The notes under the pieces: model-generated
What the model was told of the DNA's origin: nothing
Seen by the model: the letters and a program-made list of their open reading frames with translations, nothing else
Databases searched by the model: none
Shown: in pieces, positions 1-10,092 of the stretch
Numbering within the stretch: the stretch's first letter is position 1
Layout: each line of letters begins with the position of its first letter
Assembly: GCF_905147365.1 (NCBI RefSeq)
Contig: NC_056406.1
Location: 3,422,501-3,486,500, forward strand
Origin: Aricia agestis
Taxonomy: Eukaryota > Arthropoda > Insecta > Lepidoptera > Lycaenidae
DNA: 64,000 nucleotides
Direction of reading: 5' to 3'
Made by a program: the position numbers and the translations under genes

Positions 1-2
1 CG

Positions 3-77
3 GCTCAGTTTTTAGACCTTATAATTAGGCAAGATGTAGAAAATGAAGCTGACGAAGATAATGATCATGAAAACTAG
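3..77 (+). CDS. C-terminal end of an unidentified ORF (partial)
   Basis: An open frame enters from the left edge and stops at 75-77. Only 24 residues are visible, ending in an acidic tail rich in Asp, Glu and Asn. The short hydrophobic stretch before the tail (FLDLIIRQ) resembles the end of PIF/Harbinger nucleases, but this is too little to assign. The rest of the gene lies outside the window. From 78 to about 260 I see only AT-rich DNA. Confidence 0.3.
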   Translation, partial: AQFLDLIIRQDVENEADEDNDHEN

Positions 78-262
78 GTCTATAAGAACGTTTACCGATA
101 CCTTGTTTAGCTGTAATTACCATATTTTTATAAATAAATACATTAAACAGTGCTTACTTGCATTTTAATTTTATCCTGAACTTGATCTTATGTCGCAATC
201 CATAATAAAATAGAAAATCCGCATTTGATACAAAGGCGAACAACGTTTAGCTCTTACACACA

Positions 263-738
263 ATGGAAACCTTTGACCCCAAATATCTCGGCTTCGATAC
301 TACTTACGCCCAAATTTTTTTGTCAGGAATTTATCACACATACAGTACTATTAAACAAATGAAATTATTTCGGTGGCCGCGCAAAAAAAAAATCAAGCCA
401 ACCTTCAAACAAATTTACCCAAACCCCTTTCTTCTGAGAAAAATAACAATGCTGAAATGAAAATCATCAAAGATTCATACGTACTAGTAAGGTTTGAATT
501 AGAAAAGAGGAGTAAATATTTCCTCGGACAAGTCATGGAACTGTACGGGAAATTCTCTTGTGAGGTCAAATTTTTAAGACATAAAGGTAATGGGAAATTT
601 GCTTGGCCCATATCTGAGGACGTGTCAATTGTAAACGTTACAGATATTGTCCAACTTTTTCCAGATCCAATTTTAGATCGACGCGGCATTAAAACATTTG
701 ATATTTCAATGTTGAACTTGAAATACAAAGTGGATTAA
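263..738 (+). pseudogene. TE-associated protein C-terminus, unknown family, probable frameshift in an A10 run
   Basis: The clearly protein-like part is read from an ATG at 457 to the stop at 736-738. It contains DSYVLVRFELEKRSKYFLGQ, then KFAWPISEDV, then VQLFPDPILDRRG. From memory, similar 'VLVKF...GQV...WP...P.P..RRG' tails occur at the end of uncharacterised insect transposon-linked proteins; I cannot name the family. A second frame from the ATG at 263 runs into the run of A's near 382-391, and the two frames could be one protein with a homopolymer indel there. No catalytic motif is visible. No element ends were found around it. Confidence 0.45.
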
Positions 739-1375
739 TAAGGTGCATAAGCATGAATTTTTTAATCGCATTTCTTAATTCAAATATTCATGCATATTCC
801 CTATTAGAAATTAAGTATGTATCTACGAATACGATAACTATGTCATTTTTTTATGTTTAATATAACCATGTCATTTTTTTATATTTAATTGTCTTTTATT
901 TTATAAATATAACCTCAGCTTTATAGATGTATGCTACCATTTTGTGACACTATTGTGCCACAGTAGTCCAAATTGTTGTGCTACTTTTGTGTCACTATAG
1001 CACAACATTTTGTGTTACTATTGTGTCATTTGCGTCAATATTGGTCTTTACCCACATATAATAAAACTGTAGAAATGAAAATTCTGTAGGTACATTAAAG
1101 ATATTCAAAAAATAATAAGCGGGGTGTCACTGCATCGCTATAGAAGCCAAAAATGTAGTTAGTTTTTTGTCTGTCTGTCTGTCTGTCTGTATGTTTGTTC
1201 CACTATCACACGAAAACTACTGATCCGATTTGAATGCGGTTTTCGCAGATATATTTGTCTTCTTCCAACTTAATATGTGTATAAATTTTTTCCCCCCACC
1301 CCTCTAAGGGGACAAAAGAGGGGGTCAGATTTTGTATAAGACTTTTGCTTTAACACGAAAACTACTGATCCGCAG
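739..1375. repeat. AT-rich DNA, short minisatellite and lepidopteran repeat with (CTGT)n
   Basis: No gene is visible. About 940-1030 holds imperfect repeats of a TTGTGNNACTA-like unit. From about 1050 the sequence is a familiar lepidopteran interspersed repeat with a (CTGT)n run at about 1167-1190, followed by 'cgaaaactactgatccg', which recurs at about 1357-1373. It abuts the first recognisable hAT coding base, so it may have inserted into the hAT element. Confidence 0.55.
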
Positions 1376-2515
1376 GGAAAGCATACAAGTAATTTGAAAA
1401 GTCATTTATCAGTGAAACATGTTTCTGAATATAATTTAGTTAATGAAATAAATCAAGAGCATAAAAAAGAGAAAAACAAAGATAATAAGATAAAGGAAGC
1501 TACTACTAGAAATGCAGAAATATTAAAACATATATGTACAAAACTAATTACAGTACATGGACGACCCCTTGCTCTGATCGAGGACGATGCCTTTCAGGAA
1601 TTATTAAATATAGCTGCATCGGGAGATGGCGGAATTATGTCACAATTAAACATAAAAAATATAAAGTCCATGATCGTACAGCAAGCGAACATAATAAGAG
1701 AAAAAATTTGGAAAGATATAAAAAATAAATTAGTTTGTTTAAAACTTGATGGAGCAACATGCAACGAAAGAAAGAAAGAAGTTTCATTGGAATCAACATA
1801 CAATATATAAAAAATGCTGAAATCGTTGTAAGGTATGGTACTTTAAACGTGCTTTAAACCTGTATTTTGTGTTGGTATGTTGGTCTTTGTGTGTGTGTGT
1901 GTGTGTGTGTATGCGTAGGCGTGCCTGCGTGATGTCACGTGTGGATTTCTTATTTACACTAATTTATTTCAGAAACTTAGCAGTAGTGGAAGTACATCAA
2001 CCTCAAACAGCAACATTCCTGAAAGAAACATTGGAAGAAATCTTAATGGATTTCAGAATTACATTTCATAATATATACTGCACATGCACCGACAACGGGG
2101 CAAACATGATAAAATTGGTAAAATTAATTGGTGGAGAATATGAGCATATAATTATGGAAGAGGAAAGAGAAAACATGGACGACGAGGTATTTGATGAGGA
2201 AATAACCGAAATTGAGGAAGTTATCGAGACTGGGGTTAGTGGTGTGGAAGAAGATTTATTATACAGCGACCCACAAATTCGAGGCATGTTGTGTGCTGCC
2301 CACACATTACAATTGGCAATTAAAGATGCCTTTAATAATGACGTGGAATCACTAACAACAGTCAATTTAGCCAGAAAAATAGTAAATATACTACGAAAAC
2401 CAAGAAATTTGGATAAACTAAAAGCAGCCGGGCTCAACAAGCCAATTAATGATTGTTTAACAAGGTGGACGTCCACCTTCAATATGCTTAAAAGGTTGGT
2501 ATGGATTATGGAACA
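1376..2515 (+). pseudogene. hAT transposase, BED-finger end and N-terminal catalytic part (interrupted)
   Basis: The frame opens with GKHTSNLKSHLSVKH, the end of a BED zinc finger; the upstream cysteines are missing. It runs through LDGATCNER, where extra AAAG units at about 1763-1780 shift the frame, and resumes as FIGINIQY. An intron fits 1833-1972: the donor gtatgg follows AG, the acceptor is tttcag, and the junction restores an Arg codon leading into NLAVVEVH. Exon 2 carries TDNGANM (DDE region), an acidic insert, AAHTLQLAIKDAF and CLTRWTSTFNMLKRL, all typical of hAT. The frame degenerates near 2515, where nested elements begin. The C-terminal exon lies 6 kb away at 8681-9389. The insertion plus the (AAAG) frameshift make it inactive. 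Confidence 0.8.
1833..1972 (+). other. hAT intron containing a (GT)n microsatellite
   Basis: Removing this segment joins the two hAT frames exactly (AG|A = Arg). It contains a (TG)n run at about 1887-1911. The apparent protein start before 1973 (CVCVCV) is only translation of this microsatellite. Confidence 0.75.
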
Positions 2516-2605
2516 ATGGGCTAATAGCCTAGGCGGCTGGCGTTGTTTCCTAATTAGCTGCTAACAAAAGAAACTTGTATAGAGGACCCAATTATGAAAA
2601 AAGTC

Positions 2606-2859
2606 AGTATGACAACTTAGCTGTAAAGTGTAAGATTTCCGAGATATATAGGTAAGAGGCATTTTAATTTTTAAGTTGATATGAGAAATATTAATTATTG
2701 TAACTGTTAAATAAATTAAATATATTATTTTATTATTACTATTTTAAATACTTACATTATTTTATGTATTCCAAATTAAATACTTTAACATCAACTTCTT
2801 ATTGGTATGGCAATTGTTTATCTCGGAAATGTTACACTTGACAGCTAAGCTGTCATACT
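2606..2859. mobile_element. 254 bp MITE with 39 bp terminal inverted repeats
   Basis: The left arm 2606-2644 begins AGTATGACAACTTAGCTG and matches the reverse complement of 2821-2859 with three mismatches. The centre is AT-rich and has no ORF. No clear target duplication is visible. It sits just downstream of the truncated hAT exon and may be one of the insertions that separated the hAT halves. Confidence 0.8.
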
Positions 2860-2894
2860 TATGTTATACTTTTCACAGGGCAAATTCGATTTTG

Positions 2895-3225
2895 ATCTAG
2901 ATATCTTATATATAAAATTCTTGTGTCACAATGTTAGTCCACGAACTCCTCCGAAACGGCTTTACTGATTTTTACCAAATTTTATATGCATATTCACTAG
3001 GTCTGAGAATCGGCTACTCGGTACTTAATATATTGATAAGTGCATTTGTTGAATAAATAATAGTAAATTATTACAACCTGAGACTGACGGCGACCATTGT
3101 TTGTGCGACGGGATAGCGATCGACGTTGCCATGGCGACATACTTATTTAGTCACTTCAATAAAATAATATGGGCGAAATACTTTATATTATGGCAAAGCA
3201 ACGTTTGCTGGGACAGCTAGTTATA
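2895..3225. repeat. Lepidopteran interspersed repeat fragment, no gene
   Basis: The piece 'cttatatataaaattcttg...tcctccgaaacggctt...' is the start of a repeat I recognise from many lepidopteran genomes; a related segment is at about 28605-28920. The remainder to 3225 shows no ORF or structure I can name. Confidence 0.45.
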
Positions 3226-3227
3226 TA

Positions 3228-3228
<1 letters not shown>

Positions 3229-3317
<89 letters not shown>
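3229..3317. repeat. (TA)n microsatellite
   Basis: About 88 bp of nearly uninterrupted TA dinucleotides. It abuts the left end of the TA-flanked element at 3318. The TA run could be the target or an expansion of the TA duplication. Confidence 0.95.
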
Positions 3318-3321
<4 letters not shown>

Positions 3322-3775
3322 GCATTGGGGTAACTTCGGAAGAAAAAAAAAATGGGGATATTCCGAAAATGGCAAATAATTACCAAACAGAAAGTAATTT
3401 TGAGCTCTGGCTACATTAACCGAGACGCCAATTTAATCACCTCCCCCACTTCCTTTCCCTCGAGCCGTCAGCCGGCAGTGTATGTGCGCTAAGTTCATTT
3501 TTTCGCGCCAAGTGCAATTTTATGATTTTTTTGGGATTATCGAAATTATCGAAATTACCCCGTATTGTTTTACACAGAAATTAGGTAAGTTACGTAATAT
3601 TTTGTTTGTTTTAAAGAAGCTTTAACGTTTTTTGCTTTCCTAAGAATAGGTTATGTTGCTCTAGCTATGATTTTTAATAAACATTCGAAATAACCCCAGT
3701 GGGGTAAATTTGTTAACGAAATTTCCCCAAAAATTTTTTCATAGTCTTTTGCAGGGGTGCGCAACATAATATAAT

Positions 3776-4015
3776 ATTCCGATTTGATGGTCCTAAAATA
3801 TGGATTGTTCTATTTGTAGGACAAGGTTACTCTTGAATTATATAACTATAATAACCTATCATTATACAAAAAAACAGCTTATTAGGGTACCGTTTTAGTC
3901 GTTTTAGTTCACTAATTAACAAAACTTAGTTGACTACGGAACCCTAAAACGCACCCCTAACCAGCTGATTTTCTGTATATTGATAGGTTAATAGTTCTAT
4001 CTCTGTTAGCTACCA
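3776..4015. repeat. Repeat family R1, two copies head to head
   Basis: Positions 3780-3900 (tgatggtcctaaaatatgg... to ...cagcttattagggt) match 9407-9520 on the same strand. Positions 3955-4015 (agctgattttctgtatattg...) are a shortened copy in the opposite orientation, matching 60955-61095. R1 is therefore present at least four times in the window. Its identity is unknown; the copy at 9407 follows the hAT stop codon, so R1 may be hAT 3' terminal DNA. Confidence 0.65.
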
Positions 4016-4229
4016 CTTTCGTTGGCTTTTTTATTGTTCTTATTCTATTTATTTCTTTGCTCCAGATGTTGAGGACATCTGCATCCCGGATGGGGTAATT
4101 TCGAAAATTTTTCGGTGCAAAACTTAGTTTGGTGTCTTCTATGGCTTGTATGCACAATGTTTTTGTATGGGGTAAAATAGAATAAAAATAAATATGTGCC
4201 TTAAATGTATTATTACATTTAAGGCACAT
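3957..4229 (-). CDS. Short minus-strand ORF, possibly a degenerate THAP-like fragment
   Basis: This is a 90-residue open frame. A stretch near the middle (NYPIRDADVLNIWSKEINRI) is faintly like the THAP-domain pattern of an aromatic residue, Pro, then a spaced Trp. The zinc ligands are not convincing. The 3' end runs into repeat R1, so it may be chance coding. Confidence 0.15.
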   Translation of the reverse strand: MCLKCNNTFKAHIYFYSILPHTKTLCIQAIEDTKLSFAPKNFRNYPIRDADVLNIWSKEINRIRTIKKPTKVVANRDRTINLSIYRKSAG

Positions 4230-4243
4230 ATTTATATTTATTC
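4180..4243. repeat. 64 nt hairpin, 30 bp arms, 4 nt loop
   Basis: Positions 4180-4209 and 4214-4243 are reverse complements with a single mismatch, separated by TTAT. No transposon-like flanks are visible. It resembles the other tight fold-backs in this window. Confidence 0.9.
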
Positions 4244-4431
4244 GTGTTTCGGCTGCTATTCGAAATTACCCCTTGAGTATTCGAAATTACCCATGAAAAG
4301 TAGAAATAGGATTATATTTTAAAGGGGTAGTTATATCAAAATCCGTAAATACTTTTGAACTAAAAAATATACGATTCACATGGAAATATGTTTATTATAA
4401 CTAAAATGTTACAGTTATAGGTAACAATATA

Positions 4432-5255
4432 CAGGGCGACTGGAAATTAGTGGCGGAGCCGTTAAGGGGAGGTAGTCTAGGGTTATTCTGACAGATATCA
4501 CTATGAGACCTACTGTGCTTACTTAACCCTTTCCAAAATATTCCTACTTAAGGAGTGTAACCAAAAAATCGTACTAAAAATTTTCAAATAGTAATAAATC
4601 CTAAAAAAAATGATTTTTGCCTACTTTTTTTTTTGTTTTGCAACAAAGATATTCCAAATAAGTAATTTTAATTGTTAGAACTTCGTAATTTTCATTATTT
4701 TTTGCAAAAATTGCTAAACAAAAACGGAAAATGTAAAAAACAAATCTTTGATGGCTGAAAAAACATCAATTTACTTAAAAAAGTCACCCATTATTATTAC
4801 GTACAAAATAATTAAAAAACTTCTACGTTTCGTTTCCTTTCAAATGAGATATTAAAATCCAAAATCGGTTGAGAAACCATCAAGATAAGACTGTTGTAAC
4901 GCTTCAACTCCCAAGCGGCCACATGTGGCCCCGAGAACAATACATTTCCAAGAACCCACGAAATCCTAAAAAATGAGATTTTTGCTTACTTTTTTTTTGT
5001 TTTGCAACAAAGATATTCTAAATAAGTAATATTAATTATTAAAACTTCGTAACTTTCATTATTTTATGCAAAAAATGCTAAACAAAAACGGAAAATGTAA
5101 AAAACAAATCTTTGATGGCCTAAAAAACATCAGTCACTCTTTATTATTGTGTACAAAGTACAAAATTATTAAAAAAACTTCTACGTTTTGTTCCCTTTCA
5201 AAGGAGATATTAAATTCCAAAATCGGTTAAAGAACAATGAAGATATGGTCAATAA
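4432..5255. repeat. Left long TIR (two tandem subrepeats)
   Basis: The arm matches the reverse complement of about 7100-7930. It consists of two degenerate direct copies of a unit of roughly 430 bp; for example 'gcaacaaagatattc' and 'aacaaatctttgatgg' each occur twice. Between the copies lies the 14 bp palindrome GGCCACATGTGGCC (4917-4930). The boundary near 5255 is approximate. Confidence 0.85.
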
Positions 5256-5505
5256 AAAAAAAACCGTAGAACCCGCCCGAAGTGTTCCGAGAACAAAGGA
5301 CTCGGTCGACGGTCAGGAGTCGAGCATGCCCCTCCGGCCTCCCTCTGTCTCAGTCCGCTCTAACAGTTAACTGTGTTCGGATGTGCTTACTTTCTCTCAG
5401 ATTTCCTGGACTTTTGTATTAATTGATTTTCTTCCCGACCACTTGGACTGCGCCCTGGTTTCTGTGACTCCTTAGGATTTGACTTTGTTGTTTATCGGAC
5501 CAATA

Positions 5506-6945
5506 ATGGCAGAAAGAACATCGTTTAGTAACGAAGAATACGCAGATATTCTATTTTATTACGGAGCTGCTAGAGGAAACGCTGAACAAGCTCGTCGTGA
5601 ATATGGCGAAATATTCCCTAATCGTCGACTGCCTGATGCCCGCGTATTCTCCCGAACATTCCGACGAATGCGAGAGCGCGGAACCGTCGTAAGATACCAA
5701 GGTAAGAGAAAATTATTATTAAAGCATGTTCAAACCAGAGATTTCTCCGTACAAAATGTAGAATTTTTTTGTTCTAGTGCTTTCGATAATCTGTCCAGCT
5801 ATAAAAAATAAACCTTCTCTATCACTCTTATTAAGTCGCCCTTTAAATTGTGAGATTGCAAAACAATAATTAATGTTACTGTACATACAATTAGTCAGTG
5901 CAAAGACACAGAAATGGGTGCCATAAATCATACAAGTAAGATAACGGATATCACTTCCTCTCTCGCACTTACTTTAAAGGGTGACGACTGATGTCACAAG
6001 CTGTCACAAGTTGCACTTAATTAAAGAACCTTTACGTTTTCAGGTGACGCAGGTAGACCTCGACTGGAAGTCGGGGACGACGAAGAGGAAATTTTAAATC
6101 ACTTCCAAATAGACCCTACGCTGTCTACAAGAATGATAGCTCGTCGTATGGGACGCTCTCAATGGAAGGTGTGGTACACTCTACACGAAAATGACCTCCA
6201 TCCTTACCATTACACACCTGTTCAGGCCATAGAAGAAGGAGATCCTTTCAGAAGGATGCAGTTTTGCAGATTCTTACTAAATGCGGACGTTGAAGATAGA
6301 AATTATCTTAAAAGAATTTTATGGACTGACGAGTCCAAGTTTGATAAGGACGGTATTACAAATTATCACAACGCTCATTATTGGAGCGTACGTGTCATGG
6401 GTAATCCACACCTAAAAAGGCAAAAAGGTTCACAGAGAAGGTTTAATCTGAATGTGTGGATGGGAATAATTCATAACCGCTTGATTGGACCACATTTCCT
6501 ACCGCAAAACCTCAATGGGGTTGAATATGAAAGTTTTCTGAGGAATGTTTTTCATGAATTAATGGAAGACATGCCGTTAGAAACGAGGCAAAACATGATA
6601 TTCATGCATGATGGCTGTCCTGCGCATTTCAGGCTAGCTGTGAGAAGTTGGCTAGACCAACATTTCCCCGACCGATGGATAGGTAGAGGTGGTCCAATAC
6701 CATGGCCGGCACGTAGCCCCGACATCACACCCATGGACTTCTTCGTTTGGGGTCGAATGAAATCTTTAGTTTATGCCACAGACGTCCCTGTACCAAACAT
6801 TGAAGACTTGCGCAACCGAATTATAAACGCAGCGCAGGAAATTCAAAGTGAACTTACAGACTCAAGGGTTGTGAAAACGGGTGTCGTAAGAAGAGCACGA
6901 GCTTGTAATAGGAATAATGGTGGGCACTTTGAAAATGAATTATAA
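5506..6945 (+). CDS. DD41D Tc1/mariner-superfamily transposase, two exons, intact, 365 aa
   Basis: The coding exons are 5506-5701 and 6044-6945; the intron starts gtaaga and ends ttttcag, and joining gives 1098 nt (365 aa plus stop) without interruption. The N-terminus (FSNEEYADILFYYGAARG) matches the helix-turn-helix I know as DUF4817, followed by a basic GRPR hook at about residues 68-72. The catalytic residues are Asp161 (WTDESKF), Asp255 (MHDGCPAH) and Asp297 (SPDITPMDFF), with 41 residues between the last two. That spacing matches the DD41D group (called Visitor in the literature, as I recall) and not the 34 of classic mariner. The ATG at 5506 is chosen because the upstream in-frame codons lie in 5' UTR-like sequence. 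It would cut and paste the surrounding long-TIR element. Confidence 0.9.
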
Positions 6946-7099
6946 ACAGTTTTTTTTCAATAAACTTATTCTTTAGTAGTTTGGTTTTTTTATTTAATTT
7001 TTATTTTTTATAATACTTCGATCGCAGGAATCCCAGACACAATATTAGATATTCAATTGTTACGCGGCAGCCGGCTTCCGCGAGGGCGTCGAAGGGTTT

Positions 7100-7930
7100 A
7101 AACAGTCTCATCTTGATGGTTTCTTAGCCGATTTTGGATTTTAATATCTCATTTGAATGGGAACGAAACATAGAAGTTTCTTAATTATTTTATACGTAAT
7201 AATAATGGGTGACATTTTAAAGTAAATTGATGTTTATTCAGCCATCAAAGATTTGTTTTTTACATTTTCCGTTTTTATTTAGCAGTTTTTGCATAAAATA
7301 ATGAAAGTTACGAAGTTTTAACAATTAATATTACTTATTTAGAATATCTTTGTTGCAAAACAAAAAAAAAAAGTAGACCAAAATCAAATTTTTTAGGGTT
7401 TCGTGGGTTCTTGGAAATGTATTGTTCTCGGGGCCACATGTGGCCGCTTGGGAGTTGAAGCGTTACAACAGTCTTATCTTGATGGTTTCTCAACCGATTT
7501 TGGATTTTAATATCTCATTTGAAAGGAAACGAAACGTAGAAGTTTTTTAATTATTTTGTACGTAATAATAATGGGTGACTTTTTTAAGTAAATTGATGTT
7601 TTTTCAGCCATCAAAGATTTGTTTTTTACATTTTCCGTTTTTGTTTAGCAATTTTTGCAAAAAATAATGAAAATTACGAAGTTCTAACAATTAAAATTAC
7701 TTATTTGGAATATCTTTGTTGCAAAACAAAAAAAAAAGTAGGCAAAAATCATTTTTTTTAGGATTTATTACTATTTGAAAATTTTTAGTACGATTTTTTG
7801 GTTACACTCCTTAAGTAGGAATATTTTGGAAAGGGTTAAGTAAGCACAGTAGGTCTCATAGTGATATCTGTCAGAATAACCCTAGACTACCTCCCCTTAA
7901 CGGCTCCGCCACTAATTTCCAGTCGCCCTG
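7100..7930. repeat. Right long TIR (two tandem subrepeats)
   Basis: This is the inverse of the left arm, with the same internal duplication and the same GGCCACATGTGGCC palindrome (about 7432-7445). The inner copy has diverged more than the outer copy, as in the left arm. The inner boundary is approximate. Confidence 0.85.
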
Positions 7931-8015
7931 TATACAAATTCGTCTTCTAAACTTGAAACAATGACACAATATACTCACTCTTCCAAAAACTTTACGAGAT
8001 TGCCCCAATGCACCT

Positions 8016-8680
8016 TATATTTTTTTTTTTTTTTTTTTTTCAAAGTTTTTATGTTTATGGTTGTGCGAGTTGTCGACAAGTAAAAATTAAAATTTTATCC
8101 TTTTTTATTTATTTATTACTAATTTAATTAATTTATTTTTATAGGTCAAAGCCATTCGAAGAGATTTGTGATACATTACCCGATGTATCCATTTTATAAT
8201 AAGAGAATTCTGGGAAGAATAGGCTAGATGACTATTTTTTTTTCTTATTGGTAATTGAAAGACCCTTAAAAAATAGAAACATCGCTGAAAGAATGACTCT
8301 GATAGCTTTAAAATTCACCAAGATATGACAATTCAAACATCTCATACAAAGTGCTACGAAAGACTGACGTCAAACTTTCGTAGTTTGTACGCATCGGGTG
8401 ACAACTTTGTTCGATAGGTATATCAAATATTGCGTTTATGAAAGTGGTTTCATAACAAAAGTTGCTTTTAATTGCATAAGTTATCGATTGGTATACAAAT
8501 ATTAAGAAATTTAATTGAAAAAAAAATCGACTTGATTACCTATCTAACTTTGAAGGCGCATAACAAAAAAAAAAAATGCTATCGAGCTGTAATTTTGGGA
8601 ACATATTTTTCACCATGATTTCTTTATTTTTTTAACAAAATTCGCTAATCTTTGACCTTGTCATCATCCCTATTATCTAG
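8016..8680. repeat. T-rich DNA and repeat R2 within the hAT intron region
   Basis: A poly-T run (8019-8040) follows the nested element. The segment 8547-8655, ending 'aacaaaattcgctaatctttgac', matches 60577-60680 (ending 'aacaaaattcgctaatgtttgac') in the same orientation and is called R2 here. The splice acceptor for the hAT C-terminal exon (tatctag) lies at 8674-8680. No gene is visible. Confidence 0.5.
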
Positions 8681-9389
8681 AATACTGGAATGTTTAGAGC
8701 CAGTAAACCTAGCAACTCTTCAACTACAGCAACATAATTTGACTATTGGGGATTTTTACATCACTTGGCTGAATTGCAAGAACCAAATCCAATTAATAGA
8801 TCATAATCTGACCAGAAGTCTTTTTCAAGCAATGGAAACGAGAGAAACAAAATTACTCAATAATGATGTAGTTTTAGAATGCCTTTATATGGATAGACGC
8901 TTAAATGTAATTTTAAATGAGCAGCAAATTGAGAAAGCTAAAAATCTTTTAAAGGAGACATACGAAAAAATTAAAAAAATCAATAACAACAATGAAAATA
9001 ATGAGGTTATTGTGCAACATGACGAACCAAGGCCAAGCACAAGCACTGGCTTGGCTACTTTAGAAGTCATGTTGGCAACAGCCGAGAGGGAAAAGGGAAT
9101 ATTCAAAGAAATAAGCTCTTTTGATGGCTGCCTAAATGAATTAATCGGTAGTCCTAGGCTACCGTTAACCGAAAACATACTTAAATCATGGAGTAATGCT
9201 GCTGTTAGTTCTAGCGATCTAGCTATGGTGGCCAATACTGTTTTAGCAGCACCAGCTACCCAAGTGTCCGTAGAAAGGTTATTTTCTTCTTTAAAATTTA
9301 TTTTGAACCCTCTACGGAGCAACTTAAATGCCTATTTTCTACGTGATGTAATGTTAATAAGAGGAAATAAGCAAATGTTAGACTATTAA
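8681..9389 (+). pseudogene. hAT transposase C-terminal exon with dimerisation domain
   Basis: This frame continues the hAT element begun at 1376. It runs from ILECLEPVNLATLQLQ through a Lys/Asn-rich linker to the hAT dimerisation block (SSSDLAMVANTVLAAPATQ, then VSVERLFSSLKFILNPLRSN), and stops at 9387-9389. The motif A.P.T....ERLFSS is diagnostic of hAT C-termini. The exon itself is open, but it is cut off from its N-terminal half by more than 6 kb of nested insertions and shares the upstream frameshift, so the element is dead. Confidence 0.85.
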
Positions 9390-9406
9390 AAAAAAAACAA
9401 AGTGAA

Positions 9407-9562
9407 CATTTGATAGTCCTAAAATATGGTTTGTTCTATTTGTAGGACAATGTTACTCTTAAATTATATGACCAATAATCTATCAATATACAAAAAATCT
9501 GCTTGTTAGGGTTCCGTGTTAGGGTTCAGTAGTCAACCAAGTTTGTTGATTACAGAACCTTA
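9407..9562. repeat. Repeat R1 copy downstream of hAT
   Basis: Matches 3780-3900 (same strand) and 60905-61070 (opposite strand). It lies 18 bp after the hAT stop codon, making hAT 3' terminal DNA the simplest explanation. Confidence 0.65.
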
Positions 9563-9642
9563 TACCGGAACAATCACTATATTTCTTAACTTACTAGGAC
9601 CAGGTTTTTATGTATGTTCCTGATTAAAAATAATAATTTCAA

Positions 9643-9864
9643 TTACACTATATTTTTACTCCTCAGAAAGAAATCATAAAGTTGTTGATAGCTCTCTTCA
9701 CGCCTTTCTTTCGGCATCGTAGTCAATAATCTCCCAATCATGTGACCCAAAAGGTAACAATTTGCAATAGTTGTTACATCCAAATCATTTGCAGTCTCGC
9801 AGACAGGATTCGTATTTGTTCCGAATGACTTTTTATTTCTATGATATTGATTCTCATCGTACTC
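9643..9864 (-). CDS. Last exon of a MADF/BESS-type TE accessory protein (orphan)
   Basis: On the minus strand a splice acceptor (ttttcag, 9865-9871) is followed by 73 codons and a TAA at 9643-9645. The product starts EYDENQYHRNKKSF and ends CYLLGHMIGRLLTTMPKERR...YQQLYDFFL. The second half fits the BESS motif, a short helical pair found at the C-terminus of MADF proteins. Such proteins are often partners of PIF/Harbinger transposases; compare the intact one at 32399-34866. No upstream exon was found, so this is probably a remnant. Confidence 0.55.
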   Translation of the reverse strand, partial: EYDENQYHRNKKSFGTNTNPVCETANDLDVTTIANCYLLGHMIGRLLTTMPKERREESYQQLYDFFLRSKNIV

Positions 9865-9871
9865 CTGAAAA

Positions 9872-10092
9872 TAAAGTATAAGTGTTTATTTGTAAGTTTC
9901 GTATAAATAATTTATTTACATAATGTTGAATAAGGCATATTAAATGTAAACTGGAGATCGCCCAGTGGTCGAAATTCGACCTTAGTTTCAACGACATTAG
10001 GACTACTACCTATATTTAAAAAAAATTGACTTTTCTCTTTTTCTTTCTAGTCTTGTCTCTGGGACTCAGCTGATCTCAGACTGGCCGTGTAT
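9872..10092. repeat. Non-coding, short lepidopteran repeat-like piece
   Basis: The segment 'ctggagatcgcccagtggtcgaaattcgac...' resembles a lepidopteran interspersed repeat I have seen but cannot name. No ORF is visible. Confidence 0.3.

Larger units (their letters stand above)
4432..7930 (+). mobile_element. Complete Tc1/mariner-superfamily transposon, DD41D type, with long TIRs
   Basis: The element begins and ends with CAGGGCGACTGGAAATTAGT and its inverse and is flanked by TA (4430-4431 and 7931-7932), the Tc1/mariner target. Its terminal inverted repeats are unusually long, about 0.8 kb each, and each is built of two tandem subrepeats. The centre carries one intact two-exon transposase. 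Near-identity of the two arms and the uninterrupted ORF suggest a recent insertion. It sits inside the older element 3318-8015. Confidence 0.9.
3318..8015. mobile_element. TA-flanked non-autonomous DNA element (about 1.2 kb) enlarged by a nested 3.5 kb transposon
   Basis: The left end reads AGGTGCATTGGGGTAA and the right end is its inverted copy (TTGCCCCAATGCACCT, one mismatch), each flanked by TA. The element's own DNA is 3318-4431 and 7931-8015. It contains scattered 'cgaaattacccc'/'ggggtaatttcg' motifs on both strands (for example 3539, 3683, 4094, 4258, 4280) that echo the terminal GGGGTAA. No convincing transposase of its own is visible. The complete element at 4432-7930 inserted into it, so this is the older layer. 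Confidence 0.75.

Noticed and set aside
1869..1972. N-terminal extension CVCVCV of the second hAT frame
   Set aside because: It is intron sequence with a (GT)n run; the exon starts at 1973 by splice signals and frame.
3183..3386. Minus-strand ORF rich in Ile-Tyr repeats
   Set aside because: It is only translation of the (TA)n microsatellite.
3957..4229. A functional THAP protein
   Set aside because: It lacks the C2CH ligands and overlaps repeat R1 and a hairpin; kept only as a low-confidence feature.
4432..5255. CRISPR-like tandem repeats
   Set aside because: There are only two long degenerate subrepeats per arm, mirrored at the other end; these are transposon TIRs.
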